Positions 1-10,833 of a stretch of DNA of 64,000 nucleotides are shown here, in pieces. This stretch comes from Tritrichomonas musculus (lineage: Eukaryota; Parabasalia; Tritrichomonadida; Tritrichomonadidae): positions 62,001-126,000 of the forward strand of contig JAPFFF010000036.1 in the NCBI GenBank assembly GCA_039105265.1. The letters run 5' to 3'. Both the position numbers and the translations under genes were made by a program. Numbering within the stretch: position 1 is the first letter of the stretch; the number at the start of each line of letters is the position of its first letter. The notes under the pieces are model-generated. The model was not told the origin of the DNA and ran no database searches. It was given only the letters and a program-made list of their open reading frames with translations.

Positions 1-263
1 GTTTGGTTATCAGAGGAACTGAATATACGACTGACTATTGAATACTTTTTCAATTCATTTCAAAAGTGATAGGAAACGAATCTATTATCATAATTGCTGA
101 CATGGTGCGTTGTATAAGAAAAGCAGCTATGGAATGTTTTAAAATTTTCATTTTATATTTTGCTTTTATCATTTTAAACAAAACTTTTTGAAAAAAATTC
201 AATTTAAACCATCAGAACAATTGTGGTTATATTTTCAACAGTTTATGAAAGGAAAAATCTCTT

Positions 264-1309
264 GTGATTTTTTTTTCTGAAAAATGGATTAAAGAAGAAT
301 CACATATAAATTCTGAATTAGAATGTTTTGAATACCTTTGCACGTTTGCACACATTTTTTCACCAAATACTCAAACACACAAACGGGGAATTGTTTCATC
401 TCAGAGAATAGAAATACTTAATAATCTAATGGGGGAAAAAAAAAATGGAAATTCAGCTTTTGAGATGTTGAGACAGTTTTTTAACATATCAACTAGTTGT
501 TTTGAAAAAAGTGCTACGATATCTTATCAATCAAATCATTTTTTAACCAATTATGCTGAAGATATACTCAATGACATAATAAAGGTTGAATTTACTAGTG
601 AAAGGTTAGATGAAACATTACATTTTAAAAAAAGTGACATAGAATGCGGATTCTTGATTGAATATAATTTAGGAATTCCAAGTCCTTATACAATAAGGCT
701 AATAAGATTTAATGAAATTAAAATAAAAATGATAAAGATAATGAAAATTTCAATCTACTGGAAATGTCTTTGATTAATGATGAAAAAATATTAAAGTTAA
801 TTTCGCCTGAATGGCAAATATCTATAATGAAAAAAGTATTTAGTCCTTTATTAAATCTAAACCCCACAGAATTTATAATAATTCCTTTTAAACAAGACGA
901 TGCTTTCGATGACCAAAAAATAGATATTTTAGCAGCCGAAATCAGATGGCTATATAGTAATTCATTAGTTTACAAAGGAAAAGTTGACAAACTACTAAAA
1001 GAAGCTCAGGAAGAAATTGTATTCCATTTTTTTGAAATTAAAAAGCCAAAAGAAAAAAACAAAAAGAGATACATGAGTTCTATAGAAATAAATAAAAAAG
1101 AAATGGAAAATGATGAAATAATGGAAGCCCTTTTTAGACATCTAAATGGAGAAAAAAATACGAGGGTTAAATTATTTGCTTTAACAGAACAATTGATTGA
1201 AACAAATAAATCACTTCCAAAACTAAATAAATCAGCGAGTAAAAACGAAATTATTAATTTGTATAAATCAAATTGGAAATCAATATATCCTAATTTATGC
1301 GTTTTTTGA
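264..1309 (+). pseudogene. Unrecognised gene, apparently broken
   Basis: Two overlapping open frames (264-773 and 764-1309) lie on the same strand. I do not recognise either product. The first has no ATG at its start, and coding-like composition continues across the overlap, so they probably derive from one gene that no longer reads through. The downstream part is rich in lysine and glutamate, with a charged stretch and a C-terminal NWKSIYPNLCVF-like tail. No membrane segment or catalytic motif is visible. The next 300 bases are a CT-repeat, a T run and AT-rich sequence without a gene. What else: a fragment of a lineage-specific family or of a transposon gene; I cannot decide. Confidence 0.45.
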
Positions 1310-1615
1310 AGTATTGCGCCAAATGGTTCTGAAGTTACTTATGCTGAGGATGACGATCTTTAATATCTCTCTCTCTCTCTCTCTTTTTTTTTTTTTTGTA
1401 TTTATTATATTTGAAGATCTTCAAATTTTTTATTGGAGATATATATTGGAATTGTTATATAAAAAAACCTTGCAAATTTGCAAGGGGCTAATTTTCTCCT
1501 CATACATATTATTATTATTATTTTATAAATATATATTCATAAATGTAAAATAATACGTTTTTTAAAATGTATTGGCTGAGAAAAAATTATATTTAATTTC
1601 AAAAAACAATTGAAA

Positions 1616-2283
1616 ATAGGGGTGTAACGATAGAAAATTTTCAATAAATTGAGATAAAAAATCAAATATCTATAGGATTTCCTTGAAAAGCATATAGTTA
1701 AAATGCATATTAAAAACTATAAATAAAAAATAAATTCAATTGATCAAAAGTCTACCAGAAGTCGAGTATACACTTTTCATTTTTCAAAAGCTCTGTTTGA
1801 ATCATGTTTATAAAAAAAACAATATAAAAATTATTAATAAATATAAATAAATAATCATAATCAAGTACATAATTAAAATATATGCTTACTATTTGAAAAT
1901 ATAAAACAGAAGTCGAGATTACGCATTTTTATATTTCTGAAACTCTGTTTGATTTTTATATAATAGAAATATCCTTGTAAATGTATGATATTTCATAGTA
2001 TAAAATATAATATATACTATTATATATATTGATAAAAGATAAAATAATTCTTTATTTCATTTTTATCTTTTATTAAATTCTATAATTCTGAAATACAAAA
2101 ATTCCAAATAAACAAACAGAGCTTTTGAAAAATGAAAAGTGTATACTTGACTTCTGATGGATGAAATGAAATAAAAAATATTTTTTCTGATTCTATATTT
2201 TGTATCTATTATAAATATATACTTTTTATAAATTTTAAATAAGTAGGTGAAAAAAAATCGTTATCTATCGTTACACCCCCTAT
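1616..2283. mobile_element. hAT-like MITE, 668 bp
   Basis: The ends are inverted repeats starting ATAGGGG(G)TGTAACGATAG, and the element is flanked on both sides by the 8-bp direct repeat AATTGAAA (1608-1615 and 2284-2291). An 8-bp target duplication is typical of hAT-type DNA transposons. There is no coding frame inside, so it is non-autonomous. Internally a second, longer inverted repeat (about 1756-1800 against 2112-2158, containing AGAAGTCGAGTATACAC-like sequence) is present, with a third diverged copy of the same motif at about 1909-1953. Confidence 0.75.
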
Positions 2284-2404
2284 AATTGAAATTTTATAAT
2301 ATTTTATATAATTATTCAGAATAATTGAATAATCGCTATTATCAATATTGAATTGCTAGTGAAAATATTGTTTTGTGTAATTTACACAAAAGCTATATCT
2401 TAAA

Positions 2405-4327
2405 ATGGCGGAAGTTGACGAATTATCAGGCCTTTTTGTTGAAATTGAAGACTTTGAGGAAGATGAAGATGAAGACCCCGAACTTTTGACAAATAATGGT
2501 ATTGATGGAGTGGCTAAGTTCCTCCCTGCCAAAAATATTGAAACCGATGAACAAGTTATTTGCAAAGTTTTCAATCCTGAACCCCTCAAATCGAATTCAG
2601 TTGGATCTTCGACTTCCGGAAAAGATCAATGTTCTTATAAACAATTATTGCTCATGAGAGAAGCTATCTATTTAAAAGAACTTCGACATCCAACTATTGT
2701 TGACATAAAAGGCCTTAACTTATTTAATTACAAGATTAAGTTTGAAGACGATGACGATGACGAAAATATTGAATTTAATCCAAATCCCACAATTTTCCTC
2801 GAGTTTCTTAAAAACAAATCGCTTTCAAATTTGATTAAAGAAAAGACCAAATTGCCTGCATACAAAAGACAAATCATCATGATCGGCATGTCAGCAGCTG
2901 TTCGATATATCCACAGCAAAGGAGTCATGCACCGAAGCCTTAATCCTTTAACGATCTGGCTTGATGAAAATGACCGTCCAAAAATTTTCGATTTCAGTAC
3001 TTCTCGCCATAGCGAAAAAGGCATCGACGTTTCCAAAACCTCACTCCAGCCCAGTGGTGCTATTTACAAAGCCCCAGAACTTGCTGACGGATCAGCCAAT
3101 TACGACACGCCAATTGACATATTTGCGCTCGGTCGTTTACTATATTTAATGGCGACTGGCTACGAAGCGTTCAAGCACCCAGACGACAAATTGAACGGTA
3201 AAGGGGAGTTTTTTATTTATAATCTTGTAGTTCAGAATAATGCAATTCCATATTTCCCAAATGACCTTCCCAAAAAGCTTGTAAGACTTATTACTCGATG
3301 TTGGGCAAATAATCCAAATGAACGTCCCACTGCAGAAGGAGTTTGTCAGTTTATTGCCGAAAAAACAAAATATTATATTGGCAAATTCACAGAAGATCAA
3401 CTATCAGAAATAAATGACTACTGGGAAATGATACAGAAGTACGAACGGGACCATACTGAGAAGAAGCTCAGAGTAAAAAGAACATTTTCATTACATATTC
3501 CATTTTCAGATCCAATACCAGAAGGTCGTTTGGAAAAAATCCCAACGGAACCCTCAGCACAAATTCAAATGCTAGCCAAGATAACGAGCTCCAACTTTGC
3601 CTATTGCAGTGAAGATTTAACTTTATCTCTTCTCAATCTTATGGCAGATAATAAAAGCATCCTTCACAATGACGAGCTATTAAAAGTTTCCAACTTTGTT
3701 AACACAATGAGTGAACGAAACCACTCCGATGCCCTCAAATTTCTCGAGAAAATATACGGCAAATATGTGATCGATTCAAAAAGTGAAAAAGCAATTAAGA
3801 AGGGGACCGTTAAGGACAAAACGATCGAAGTTGCAAACATCCCTCCTTGGGTGACCATTATCAGCCGAAATGCCTTCTCTGGCTTCCCAAATTTGACACG
3901 CGTCAACATTCCAAACAGCGTCAAGGAAATCGAGATGGAGGCCTTCAAAAACTGCCCCAAGCTGACGGTTGTAAACATACCGGAATCGATTGTTGAAAGA
4001 AACCTCGGAAAGTTCGCATTCATGGGGTGCACGTCGCTGAAGTACGTGAGATTGCCGAGAAAGCTCAAAAGGATCGAAGAGGGAACTTTCAAGGGCGACA
4101 AGGCACTCCAATACGTGACACTGAACAACGAACTCGAGGTAATCGGAAAGGAGGCCTTCCAAGAATGCCGTGCAATTGAGTCAATTATCATTCCAAAGTC
4201 AGTCGTGCGATTATCTGATAGAGCTTTTCAAAAGTGCAAGAATCTTAAGACTCTTTACCTCAGAGGCAAGAGGCCACTCATGGGAAATGGCGCAGTTAAG
4301 CACGGCGTTCACAAAACTTCTATTTGA
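2405..4327 (+). CDS. Pseudokinase with C-terminal BspA-type LRR
   Basis: 640 residues. An acidic head (about 13-27) is followed by a protein-kinase fold: the ATP-site lysine is kept (K54 in ICKVF) and the APE motif is kept (223-225). The catalytic loop, however, reads HRSLNPLT, with Ser178 where the catalytic Asp belongs and no Lys or Asn at the usual sites, and DFG reads DFS (196-198). This looks like a pseudokinase, probably a scaffold or binding module. From about residue 475 to 635 there are LRR_5/BspA-type repeats (IPNSVKEIEMEAFKNC pattern), a family common in trichomonads and bacteria and often involved in surface or protein binding. The LRR section uses noticeably more G/C than the flanks, suggesting constrained codon use. 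The ATG at 2405 precedes the acidic head directly; the next gene starts 760 nt on. Confidence 0.85.
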   Translation: MAEVDELSGLFVEIEDFEEDEDEDPELLTNNGIDGVAKFLPAKNIETDEQVICKVFNPEPLKSNSVGSSTSGKDQCSYKQLLLMREAIYLKELRHPTIVDIKGLNLFNYKIKFEDDDDDENIEFNPNPTIFLEFLKNKSLSNLIKEKTKLPAYKRQIIMIGMSAAVRYIHSKGVMHRSLNPLTIWLDENDRPKIFDFSTSRHSEKGIDVSKTSLQPSGAIYKAPELADGSANYDTPIDIFALGRLLYLMATGYEAFKHPDDKLNGKGEFFIYNLVVQNNAIPYFPNDLPKKLVRLITRCWANNPNERPTAEGVCQFIAEKTKYYIGKFTEDQLSEINDYWEMIQKYERDHTEKKLRVKRTFSLHIPFSDPIPEGRLEKIPTEPSAQIQMLAKITSSNFAYCSEDLTLSLLNLMADNKSILHNDELLKVSNFVNTMSERNHSDALKFLEKIYGKYVIDSKSEKAIKKGTVKDKTIEVANIPPWVTIISRNAFSGFPNLTRVNIPNSVKEIEMEAFKNCPKLTVVNIPESIVERNLGKFAFMGCTSLKYVRLPRKLKRIEEGTFKGDKALQYVTLNNELEVIGKEAFQECRAIESIIIPKSVVRLSDRAFQKCKNLKTLYLRGKRPLMGNGAVKHGVHKTSI

Positions 4328-5086
4328 AACATTAGACACTTTTTTTTTTGATAAAAAAATTTTTTTTTCGATATTGACAACTTTTTCACGAATAAAATAA
4401 CATGAAATAGTGGCGGTTTTTAAGAAATAATGAGAATACTAAACTTTGACTATTAATTTTCGACATTGAATTTTTCAAAGTGCATTCAATTTATCATTTT
4501 TTATAAAACGATCTCCTGATGGCGATCCATATGCTTTCTGCTAAGCTCCCTCTGTTGGAGGATTATGTGAAGCATCCTTATGGAGTTGCTAGCTCATAAG
4601 ACTCACCATATCGCAATAAAGCCATGCTTTTCTATAAGTAAATTTCTTATTCTAAAAAATATAAATACGGATAAACTTCTGAATTTAAAAATAAACAATT
4701 CAAAAATTGAATACATTGCTTTGAGAGAAACAAAAAATTTTCGACACTTTATCGTTTTTTTAGTCAATTTTGAATGTGAATTGACGGTTATTTGCTCGTT
4801 ATGTCGAAAATTAGTAGTCAGAGTTTATTTTTGATTCAATTTTTTGTTAAATTTTATCAATTTTTTCAATATTTGACAGTAGATTCTCAAAAATTCTTTA
4901 CAATTGAAATATTTGTATTAAACTATAATAAATTTCAATAATTGAATGGATTTAGTATGAAGTTATATTGAGAGTAGTTTGAGGTTTTTAAATATACGGT
5001 ATCACATATAAAAAGTTATTGAAAATTAATATAAAAAGTTTTTTTTTTTATAAAAAAAAAACAAATTATTTTTCAGCTTTAAGTTC
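4328..5086. other. Intergenic, one GC-richer patch
   Basis: AT-rich spacer. At about 4505-4605 there is a GC-richer patch with a 26-codon open frame (ATG at about 4519) that resembles coding sequence, but I cannot assign it. It may be a gene remnant. No tRNA fold or transposon ends were seen. Confidence 0.35.
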
Positions 5087-6328
5087 ATGGACTTAAGCTC
5101 ATATTTCAACAAAAAGAAAGAACTTAATGAAATCATCGTGTCATTCTGCACACGCAATGAGAGTGACGGTGATGATGGCTCTAAAAGCTTAATAGATTTT
5201 ATCGAAAAAGGAAAAATTGGAGAAAATATTGAAGAATTAAGGATATTTCTTCGAATTTTCTCGAAAGTCGTATCCTATCATCACAGACCTCGTTATTTTA
5301 TAAGCAAAGTCAAACAAATATTTTCATACCTAGCAGAAAACATCAAACAGAGTTTTTCAAACCTAGAAATTTATAATCTTTTCAAAGGAAATAAACTCCT
5401 TCTTAAAATTTTGTTGGATCTGAAGATTGTAACGATATCAAATTATATTAAAGATGATTTAAATTATAAATGTTACAATGACAAAACAAAATATTACCAC
5501 TTTTTATATCCAGAACTCAAAGATCATCTTGATGAAAAAAATAGAAAAAAAATTGAAAAAGAATTAAATGAAATTGATCCCGATATTTTACCCAATTTTA
5601 CGCAAAAACTTCAAGAAGGTGAAAATGACTCAAATTTTTGCCAATTAATTCGTCAAGATTCAGTAATGGAATTTGTAGCTAAATTTTACCAATTGAATAT
5701 TTCTCCAAGCTTTAAAATATCCCATTCAATTTTTGAGACTAATCAATTTCTTATTGAAGGATCATTGGAGCCTACAATATTTCAATACGCAGCTTTTTTT
5801 GGGTCAACTCAAATTCTTCAATTCATAATGAGTCAATGTGAACCGAGTCAATCATTGTGGACCTATGCGGTTCATTCAAATGATAAAACTTTAATCATTT
5901 TTCTTGAAGGATACATTCCTATTTCCAATCTAGATAAAGCTTTGGAAGTGGCACTTCAATGCCATCATAATGAAATAGCAGAAATCATTCTGTACAGATT
6001 TGATGAAATTGATGAAAAGAAACTCATTGATTATTGTTTTGAATATGATAATTTCGTTTTTCTGCCAAAAGATTTTGATCGTGATAAAGATTTTATTTTC
6101 CAAAAATTATGTGAATTCAATAGTCCCACATTGGTTAGCAACTTTTTGAGTACATATGATCTTTCTCAAGAAAGTATTAAAAAAGGATTTGATGCAGCTT
6201 TTAATAGAAATTGTTCACCAAAATATGATTATACTTATGATGTTGTTAAGATTCTGTCTCCAAAAGTTGGTCACTTCGGAGAATCAAGGATTCATGTTTT
6301 ACTCTATTTTTTTTTAATAGGATTTTAA
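5087..6328 (+). CDS. DUF3447 ankyrin protein, N-terminal part
   Basis: 413 residues, the first coding block of a locus that continues to 8803. The sequence has the trichomonad DUF3447/ankyrin layout: a helical N-terminal region (FLRIFSKV...HHRPRYF), the hallmark ENDSNFCQLIRQDS near 180, then degenerate ankyrin repeats (EPTIFQYAAFFGSTQIL, LWTYAVHSNDKTL, CHHNEIAEIIL). The family is expanded in trichomonads and is thought to bind proteins; no enzymatic role is known to me. The frame runs into a T-rich non-coding stretch, and the last dozen residues (LLYFFLIGF) look like read-in of that spacer. The spacer is followed by a lone ankyrin module and then the LRR part, all in the same orientation. Confidence 0.75.
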   Translation: MDLSSYFNKKKELNEIIVSFCTRNESDGDDGSKSLIDFIEKGKIGENIEELRIFLRIFSKVVSYHHRPRYFISKVKQIFSYLAENIKQSFSNLEIYNLFKGNKLLLKILLDLKIVTISNYIKDDLNYKCYNDKTKYYHFLYPELKDHLDEKNRKKIEKELNEIDPDILPNFTQKLQEGENDSNFCQLIRQDSVMEFVAKFYQLNISPSFKISHSIFETNQFLIEGSLEPTIFQYAAFFGSTQILQFIMSQCEPSQSLWTYAVHSNDKTLIIFLEGYIPISNLDKALEVALQCHHNEIAEIILYRFDEIDEKKLIDYCFEYDNFVFLPKDFDRDKDFIFQKLCEFNSPTLVSNFLSTYDLSQESIKKGFDAAFNRNCSPKYDYTYDVVKILSPKVGHFGESRIHVLLYFFLIGF

Positions 6329-6495
6329 ATTACATTATTTTTTATCAAATTTCAAAATACTTTTTTTTTATTCAGGAATTTTTTTTATTAGTTTTTTTAA
6401 ATGATATTTCACAAATCAATTTTTTTTAAATACAATTTAAATTTTTATTTTTTTAATGTAGTTGATATTTAAATTTTCTATTTTCTAATGAATCA

Positions 6496-6591
6496 ATGCT
6501 AGCAAATGCTATTATTACAAATAATATTGGCCTTGTAAAAGCTCTTTTAGCAAACGAAAATATTGATCTAACTGAAAAAAGTATTTCATAA
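6496..6591 (+). other. Isolated ankyrin module between two spacers
   Basis: A 31-codon open frame encodes one ankyrin repeat (LANAIITNNIGLVKALL, then ENIDLTEKSIS and a stop). It lies about 165 nt after the DUF3447 part and about 590 nt before the LRR part, surrounded by stop-rich T/A sequence. Its position and sense match a middle piece of the same gene. Dropping the flanking spacers and joining after TEKSI restores a 33-residue step to the next ankyrin-like stretch (SILSLASEEGREEALQL). Confidence 0.6.
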
Positions 6592-7178
6592 CTTATATTT
6601 ACTTATACCATTTGTTTATTCTTTTTAATTATGTTTAAATCTTTATATTTATAGAGTTTGATAACTTTTTTTTACTCATACAGTTCAAATGTAAATTATT
6701 TTTAAATACAGTTTCATAATAACTTTATTTTTAATATCATTTTTATATCATGATTTTGTATTATGTTTCCAAACAACAAGTATTTTTCATGAAATTTGAA
6801 TTTTTCTTTTTTTATGTGATTATCAATTAAAAATATTTTATGAAATTCAGATTATGATCATTTTAATGATATTTTAAATCCATTTTTTTTTTAATACAAT
6901 TATGAATGTTATTATTTTAACGATGTTTTGAAATTTGAATGGAAAATTTAAAAAAAAGCAAATAATTTATAAAATTTTAATTGATATAATTGCATGTCAT
7001 TTCTAAATTCATATATTTATGGAATTTTATTCCAATTTTTTTAAATGAAATTTAAAATTTTTTGATTTTTTTATGAAATTTTGAATGAAAAAAATTTTTT
7101 TTCATACAATTTTAATAAAATTCATTTAAATAAAATTATCAATTAAAGTTTTTATGAATGAAATTTAAATCTCATTAA
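6592..7178. other. T/A-rich spacer inside the ankyrin-LRR locus
   Basis: About 590 nt of almost pure A/T with repeated TTTTAATG/TTTAAATT-like words and stops in all frames. It has no GTAYGT donor or ACTAACACACAG-type acceptor of the known trichomonad intron class. It separates two parts of one gene at an ankyrin-repeat boundary. Confidence 0.5.
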
Positions 7179-8803
7179 TTTTATAAATCAATATTGTCAC
7201 TTGCATCAGAAGAAGGACGAGAAGAAGCTCTTCAATTAATACTTCAACATCCAAGATTTATTATGGAAAAAGTCCAATTTCGTAATAACGATAAATTACA
7301 AAGAATAGAACTACCAATGACAACCATTTCTGATAATAGCTTTGAAAAATGCTCCAAACTAAAAGAAGTAACATTTTTACCAACAGTTAAAAACATTGGA
7401 AACAGTGCCTTTTCAAATTGTAAGTCATTAACAAAAGTTGTTCTTCCACCAACAATTGAATCGATTGGCGAAGGTGTCTTTTGCAATTGTACATCTCTTT
7501 GTTGTATTGAAATTCAATCATCAATAACTAAAATAAGCAGTAATATGTTCAATGGCTGTAGATCATTAAAAGAAGTGATTATTCCACCTTCGGTTACATC
7601 GTTTGAATCAAGTGCTTTTTCAGGATGCAATCAACTTCGAAACATTTCACTTATATCTAAAAAGATAACCACTTCTGCAAACTCTAATGAAAAAAATGAC
7701 TCTTTGAATTGTAAGTCATTAATAAAAATTGTTTTGCCATCAACAATAGAATCGATTGGCGAAGGTGTCTTTTGCAATTGTACATCTTTTGGTGTAGTTG
7801 AACTTCCATCATCAATAACAAAGATAAGCAAAGATTTGTTCAATGGCTGTACATCATTAAAAGAAGTGATTGTTCCACCTTCAATTACATCGATTGAATC
7901 AGGTGCTTTTTCAGGATGCTCAATACTTGAAAGCATTTCTATTCAAAACGATGATTGCTCATCATCACCACAAATCACAATTCCTCAAACTGTCACATCA
8001 ATTGGATCCAATGCATTTAATGGATGCAAATTAATAAAGTCATTAGTTTTCCCTCCCTCTGTCACATCATTTGGAGATGGAGTTTGTTCGAGATGCTTAG
8101 CGTTGGAAGAAATTACGCTTCCTCCTCAAATAACAGTCATCGGCTCTTATACATTTTACTATTGCAAGCTACTCAAAGAAATTGAAATTCCTTCAACTGT
8201 TGTTGAAATTAAACTCAATGCGTTTTCTGATTGCAAATTACTTAAAAAGATTTCAATTCCATCATCTGTTACTTCAATTGGTGATTTCTGCTTCCAAAAT
8301 TGTGTCAATCTCTGCGAAATTTCAGATTTATCTTCATTGAAATCTTTAGGAAATTCTGCATTCTTAAATTGCAGATTACTCAAACAAGTGACAATTCCTT
8401 CTTCTATTGATACAATTGGAGTAAATACATTCAGACTTTGTGAGTCATTGGAATCATTCACAGTTCCTCCTTCAGTGACAAAAATTTGTGAAAATGCATT
8501 TTATGACTGCTTTAATTTGAAAGAAGTAATCATCCCTCCTTCAGTTACATCGATAGGAAAAAATGCATTCTGTGGCTGCAGTTCATTGGTTGAAGTTTCT
8601 ATTCCTCCTGTAACATCTATTGAAATTGGTACTTTTAAGAAATGCTCTTCTTTGGTGTAAGTTTTGGTTCCTTCATCAGTTACATCAATTGAATGCTATG
8701 CTTTTGCTGATTGCCAGTCACTTAATGAAGTTTCTCTTCCATCAACAATAGCAAAAATTGATAAAGAAGCATTTCCATCCAAAACTTTGATCAAGAAATT
8801 TTA
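7179..8803 (+). CDS. Ankyrin end plus BspA-type LRR block
   Basis: Opens at 7179 without an ATG, with an ankyrin half-repeat (SLASEEGREEALQLILQHP), then about twenty BspA-like LRR_5 repeats of the pattern C-x2-L-x3-x-IPxSVTxIGxxAFxxC. This suggests it is the 3' part of the gene begun at 5087. The frame meets a TAA at 8658-8660, where the repeat pattern expects a Glu codon (SSLV-E-VLVPSSV). The same frame then continues with a further repeat and a normal end (FPSKTLIKKF) to a TAA at 8801-8803. So a single nonsense change removes about 47 residues. Two LRRs (about 7440-7620 and 7710-7910) are near-identical, showing recent internal duplication. A scrambled copy lies at about 27,000. Confidence 0.7.
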
Positions 8804-8870
8804 ATTAAAAAGTAAATAATTCTTTATTAATATTAAAAATTTAGTATTTTCTCTTTTTAATTCTACTCAA

Positions 8871-10631
8871 TCAGATTAAAAGGCATCCTTTTTTTAGGTT
8901 CCTTTCATTATATAACCTTGTTTCTTCTTCCCATGCCTTTTTTTGCATTTCTTGCCAATCTTTTTGTAATTGTAATTTTGCTTTAAATATTTGATCTTCT
9001 TCCTCCTTAATCTTTTGTTCCCAACTTTTTTTTTCATTTTCAAATTCTATTCTATCTTCGATTAATTTTTGTTCATTAAAAATTTGAGAATTGCTTGATC
9101 CTTGATCATATAATATATCTGAATCATTATATTCTTCTAATTCATTAACGTTTTTTTGTTCATTAACGTTTTTTATTTGAATTTCTTGCCTCTCTTTTTT
9201 TTGATTTTCTTGTTCTTCTAATCTTTGCTTTCTTTGTTCTAATTTTTGTTGTCTTACTTGTTCTTCCATTATTTGTTTTCTTTGTTTCAGTAATTTGATT
9301 TCTTCTTGTTGCTTTTCTGCAATTAATTGATCTTCTTCAAGTTTTTGAATATATTCTTTCATTACTTTTTCATTGTTTTCTTCTTCTTTTTCATATTTTT
9401 TCTGTATTTTTTCTTTTTCATCAATTATCTCTTGCTTTTGTTTTATTTCTTGGGATTTCTTGATTAAATTTTCAATTTCACTAATTGTTTTTTTTATATA
9501 AATACAAAAAATTTTCCTAAAGCAACTCTTATATTCCAAATTTAGCATTAAATTTAATGAAAAATCGACTTTTTCATAGTTTTCAATTTCTTTGATTTTT
9601 TGTTCTAATTTTGGGATTTCAACGAAATTGCTTTGCACAAATAATTGAAAATCTTTGGAATTATCAATATTTGAATTTTCCATCTTTTTGATCAAAGATA
9701 ACCAATTATCAAAACCATCAATATTTTTCTCATGTTGATATTGTTTTGTAATTTCTTTAAAAATTTGGCACATAATATTATCAATCTTTTGTGAATGTAA
9801 TATATTCATATCTTTTACCATTTTTATAGATGGTTGTGCAAAAGAAGGCTGATGTTCTGGATTGATAATATAATCACTTTTAATAAATGACAGCAATCTT
9901 TCTTTATCTTCAAATTCATATAATTTTCCAACATTCTTTCTTGATGCTTTTGGAAATGTGAACAAAAGGTCTGTTTTGTTTAAAAAATAGTTATTTATTT
10001 GCATTAATTCTTCTGGTGCTTCTTCATTTATTTGTGTAATATAATCATTGACTGTAAATTCACTATCACCTTTAGTGATAACGATTCCTATTTTATTTAA
10101 CAAAGCTTCTGGTTTTGGAAACATTCTCTGAATTCTGTTTAATAAAAATACAATATTTTGCCCTCTAATATCATCAAAATCTGAAGCTGAAATAACAATC
10201 AATATTTTATCGAAATTATCGTCTTTTGAATTCTCTTGAAATATTTTATCAATGATTATTGAATCATAAATATCTTTTAATAACTCATTCTGATTGTTAA
10301 ATCCTTGATCACTATTGAATCCTGGGCAATCACAAAATAATAATTTTTTTTGCTTATCAAAATATATGTTTTCATCATTAAAATCATTTTTTCTTTCTTT
10401 ATCTGAATTTGTTGATTGAAGTAATACTCGTTTGCCAGCACCAAGTGCAATTATAGGATTATTTCCAAGTAAACAATCTTTGACAGAACTCTTACCTGAT
10501 TTTTTGTTTCCAAGTAGAATGATTTTGGGGACTTTAGGGTATTGTTGAAATGTTTTCTTAATTATCATTTCAGCCTTTTTGATCATACATTGAGTGTCTT
10601 TTACTGAACTAAGATCTAAATCAAAACTCAT
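8871..10631 (-). CDS. P-loop GTPase with coiled coil and CaaX end
   Basis: 586 residues. A GTPase domain at the N-terminus shows the P-loop GNKKSGKSS (41-49), G3 as DCPG (101-104) and G4 as TKGD (186-189), the set seen in AIG1/TRAFAC-like GTPases. From about 380 to 580 is a long Lys/Glu/Gln-rich coiled coil. The protein ends KKGCLLI, a CaaX box with basic residues before it, which predicts geranylgeranylation and membrane attachment. Divergently paired with a related gene 202 nt away, probably a shared promoter. Role inferred: membrane-bound GTPase that oligomerises through its coiled coil; no pathway can be named. Confidence 0.8.
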   Translation of the reverse strand: MSFDLDLSSVKDTQCMIKKAEMIIKKTFQQYPKVPKIILLGNKKSGKSSVKDCLLGNNPIIALGAGKRVLLQSTNSDKERKNDFNDENIYFDKQKKLLFCDCPGFNSDQGFNNQNELLKDIYDSIIIDKIFQENSKDDNFDKILIVISASDFDDIRGQNIVFLLNRIQRMFPKPEALLNKIGIVITKGDSEFTVNDYITQINEEAPEELMQINNYFLNKTDLLFTFPKASRKNVGKLYEFEDKERLLSFIKSDYIINPEHQPSFAQPSIKMVKDMNILHSQKIDNIMCQIFKEITKQYQHEKNIDGFDNWLSLIKKMENSNIDNSKDFQLFVQSNFVEIPKLEQKIKEIENYEKVDFSLNLMLNLEYKSCFRKIFCIYIKKTISEIENLIKKSQEIKQKQEIIDEKEKIQKKYEKEEENNEKVMKEYIQKLEEDQLIAEKQQEEIKLLKQRKQIMEEQVRQQKLEQRKQRLEEQENQKKERQEIQIKNVNEQKNVNELEEYNDSDILYDQGSSNSQIFNEQKLIEDRIEFENEKKSWEQKIKEEEDQIFKAKLQLQKDWQEMQKKAWEEETRLYNERNLKKGCLLI

Positions 10632-10801
10632 TAATTAGTGAAATGAATAATATATAATTTTCCAGATTTTAATTATTTAAATTTTCCACAAAAATATGAC
10701 AACGGATATTTGGAAAATTTTAATGCCTAAATATTTATATCATATATATCTATATGACATATTTTACAAAAATTTTTAGTTTTCTTATAATATTGAAAAT
10801 A

Positions 10802-10807
10802 TCATTT
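10802..10807 (+). promoter_or_regulatory. Initiator-like motif TCATTT
   Basis: TCATTT 27 nt before the ATG of the rightward GTPase gene fits the Trichomonas initiator TCAYTW, the known site of transcription start in that group. Assigned by position and motif only. Confidence 0.45.
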
Positions 10808-10833
10808 CATTTTTTTTTATTTTTAAGAACCTA

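Noticed and set aside
1314-1553. 79-codon frame with hydrophobic run
   Set aside because: Produced by a CT repeat and a T run; low complexity.
3664-4191. Long minus-strand frames opposite the pseudokinase LRR
   Set aside because: Shadow frames of a better-supported gene; no recognisable domain.
6329-7178. Standard trichomonad spliceosomal introns in the ankyrin spacers
   Set aside because: Neither the GTAYGT donor nor the ACTAACACACAG acceptor is present; the spacers are reported as unexplained instead.
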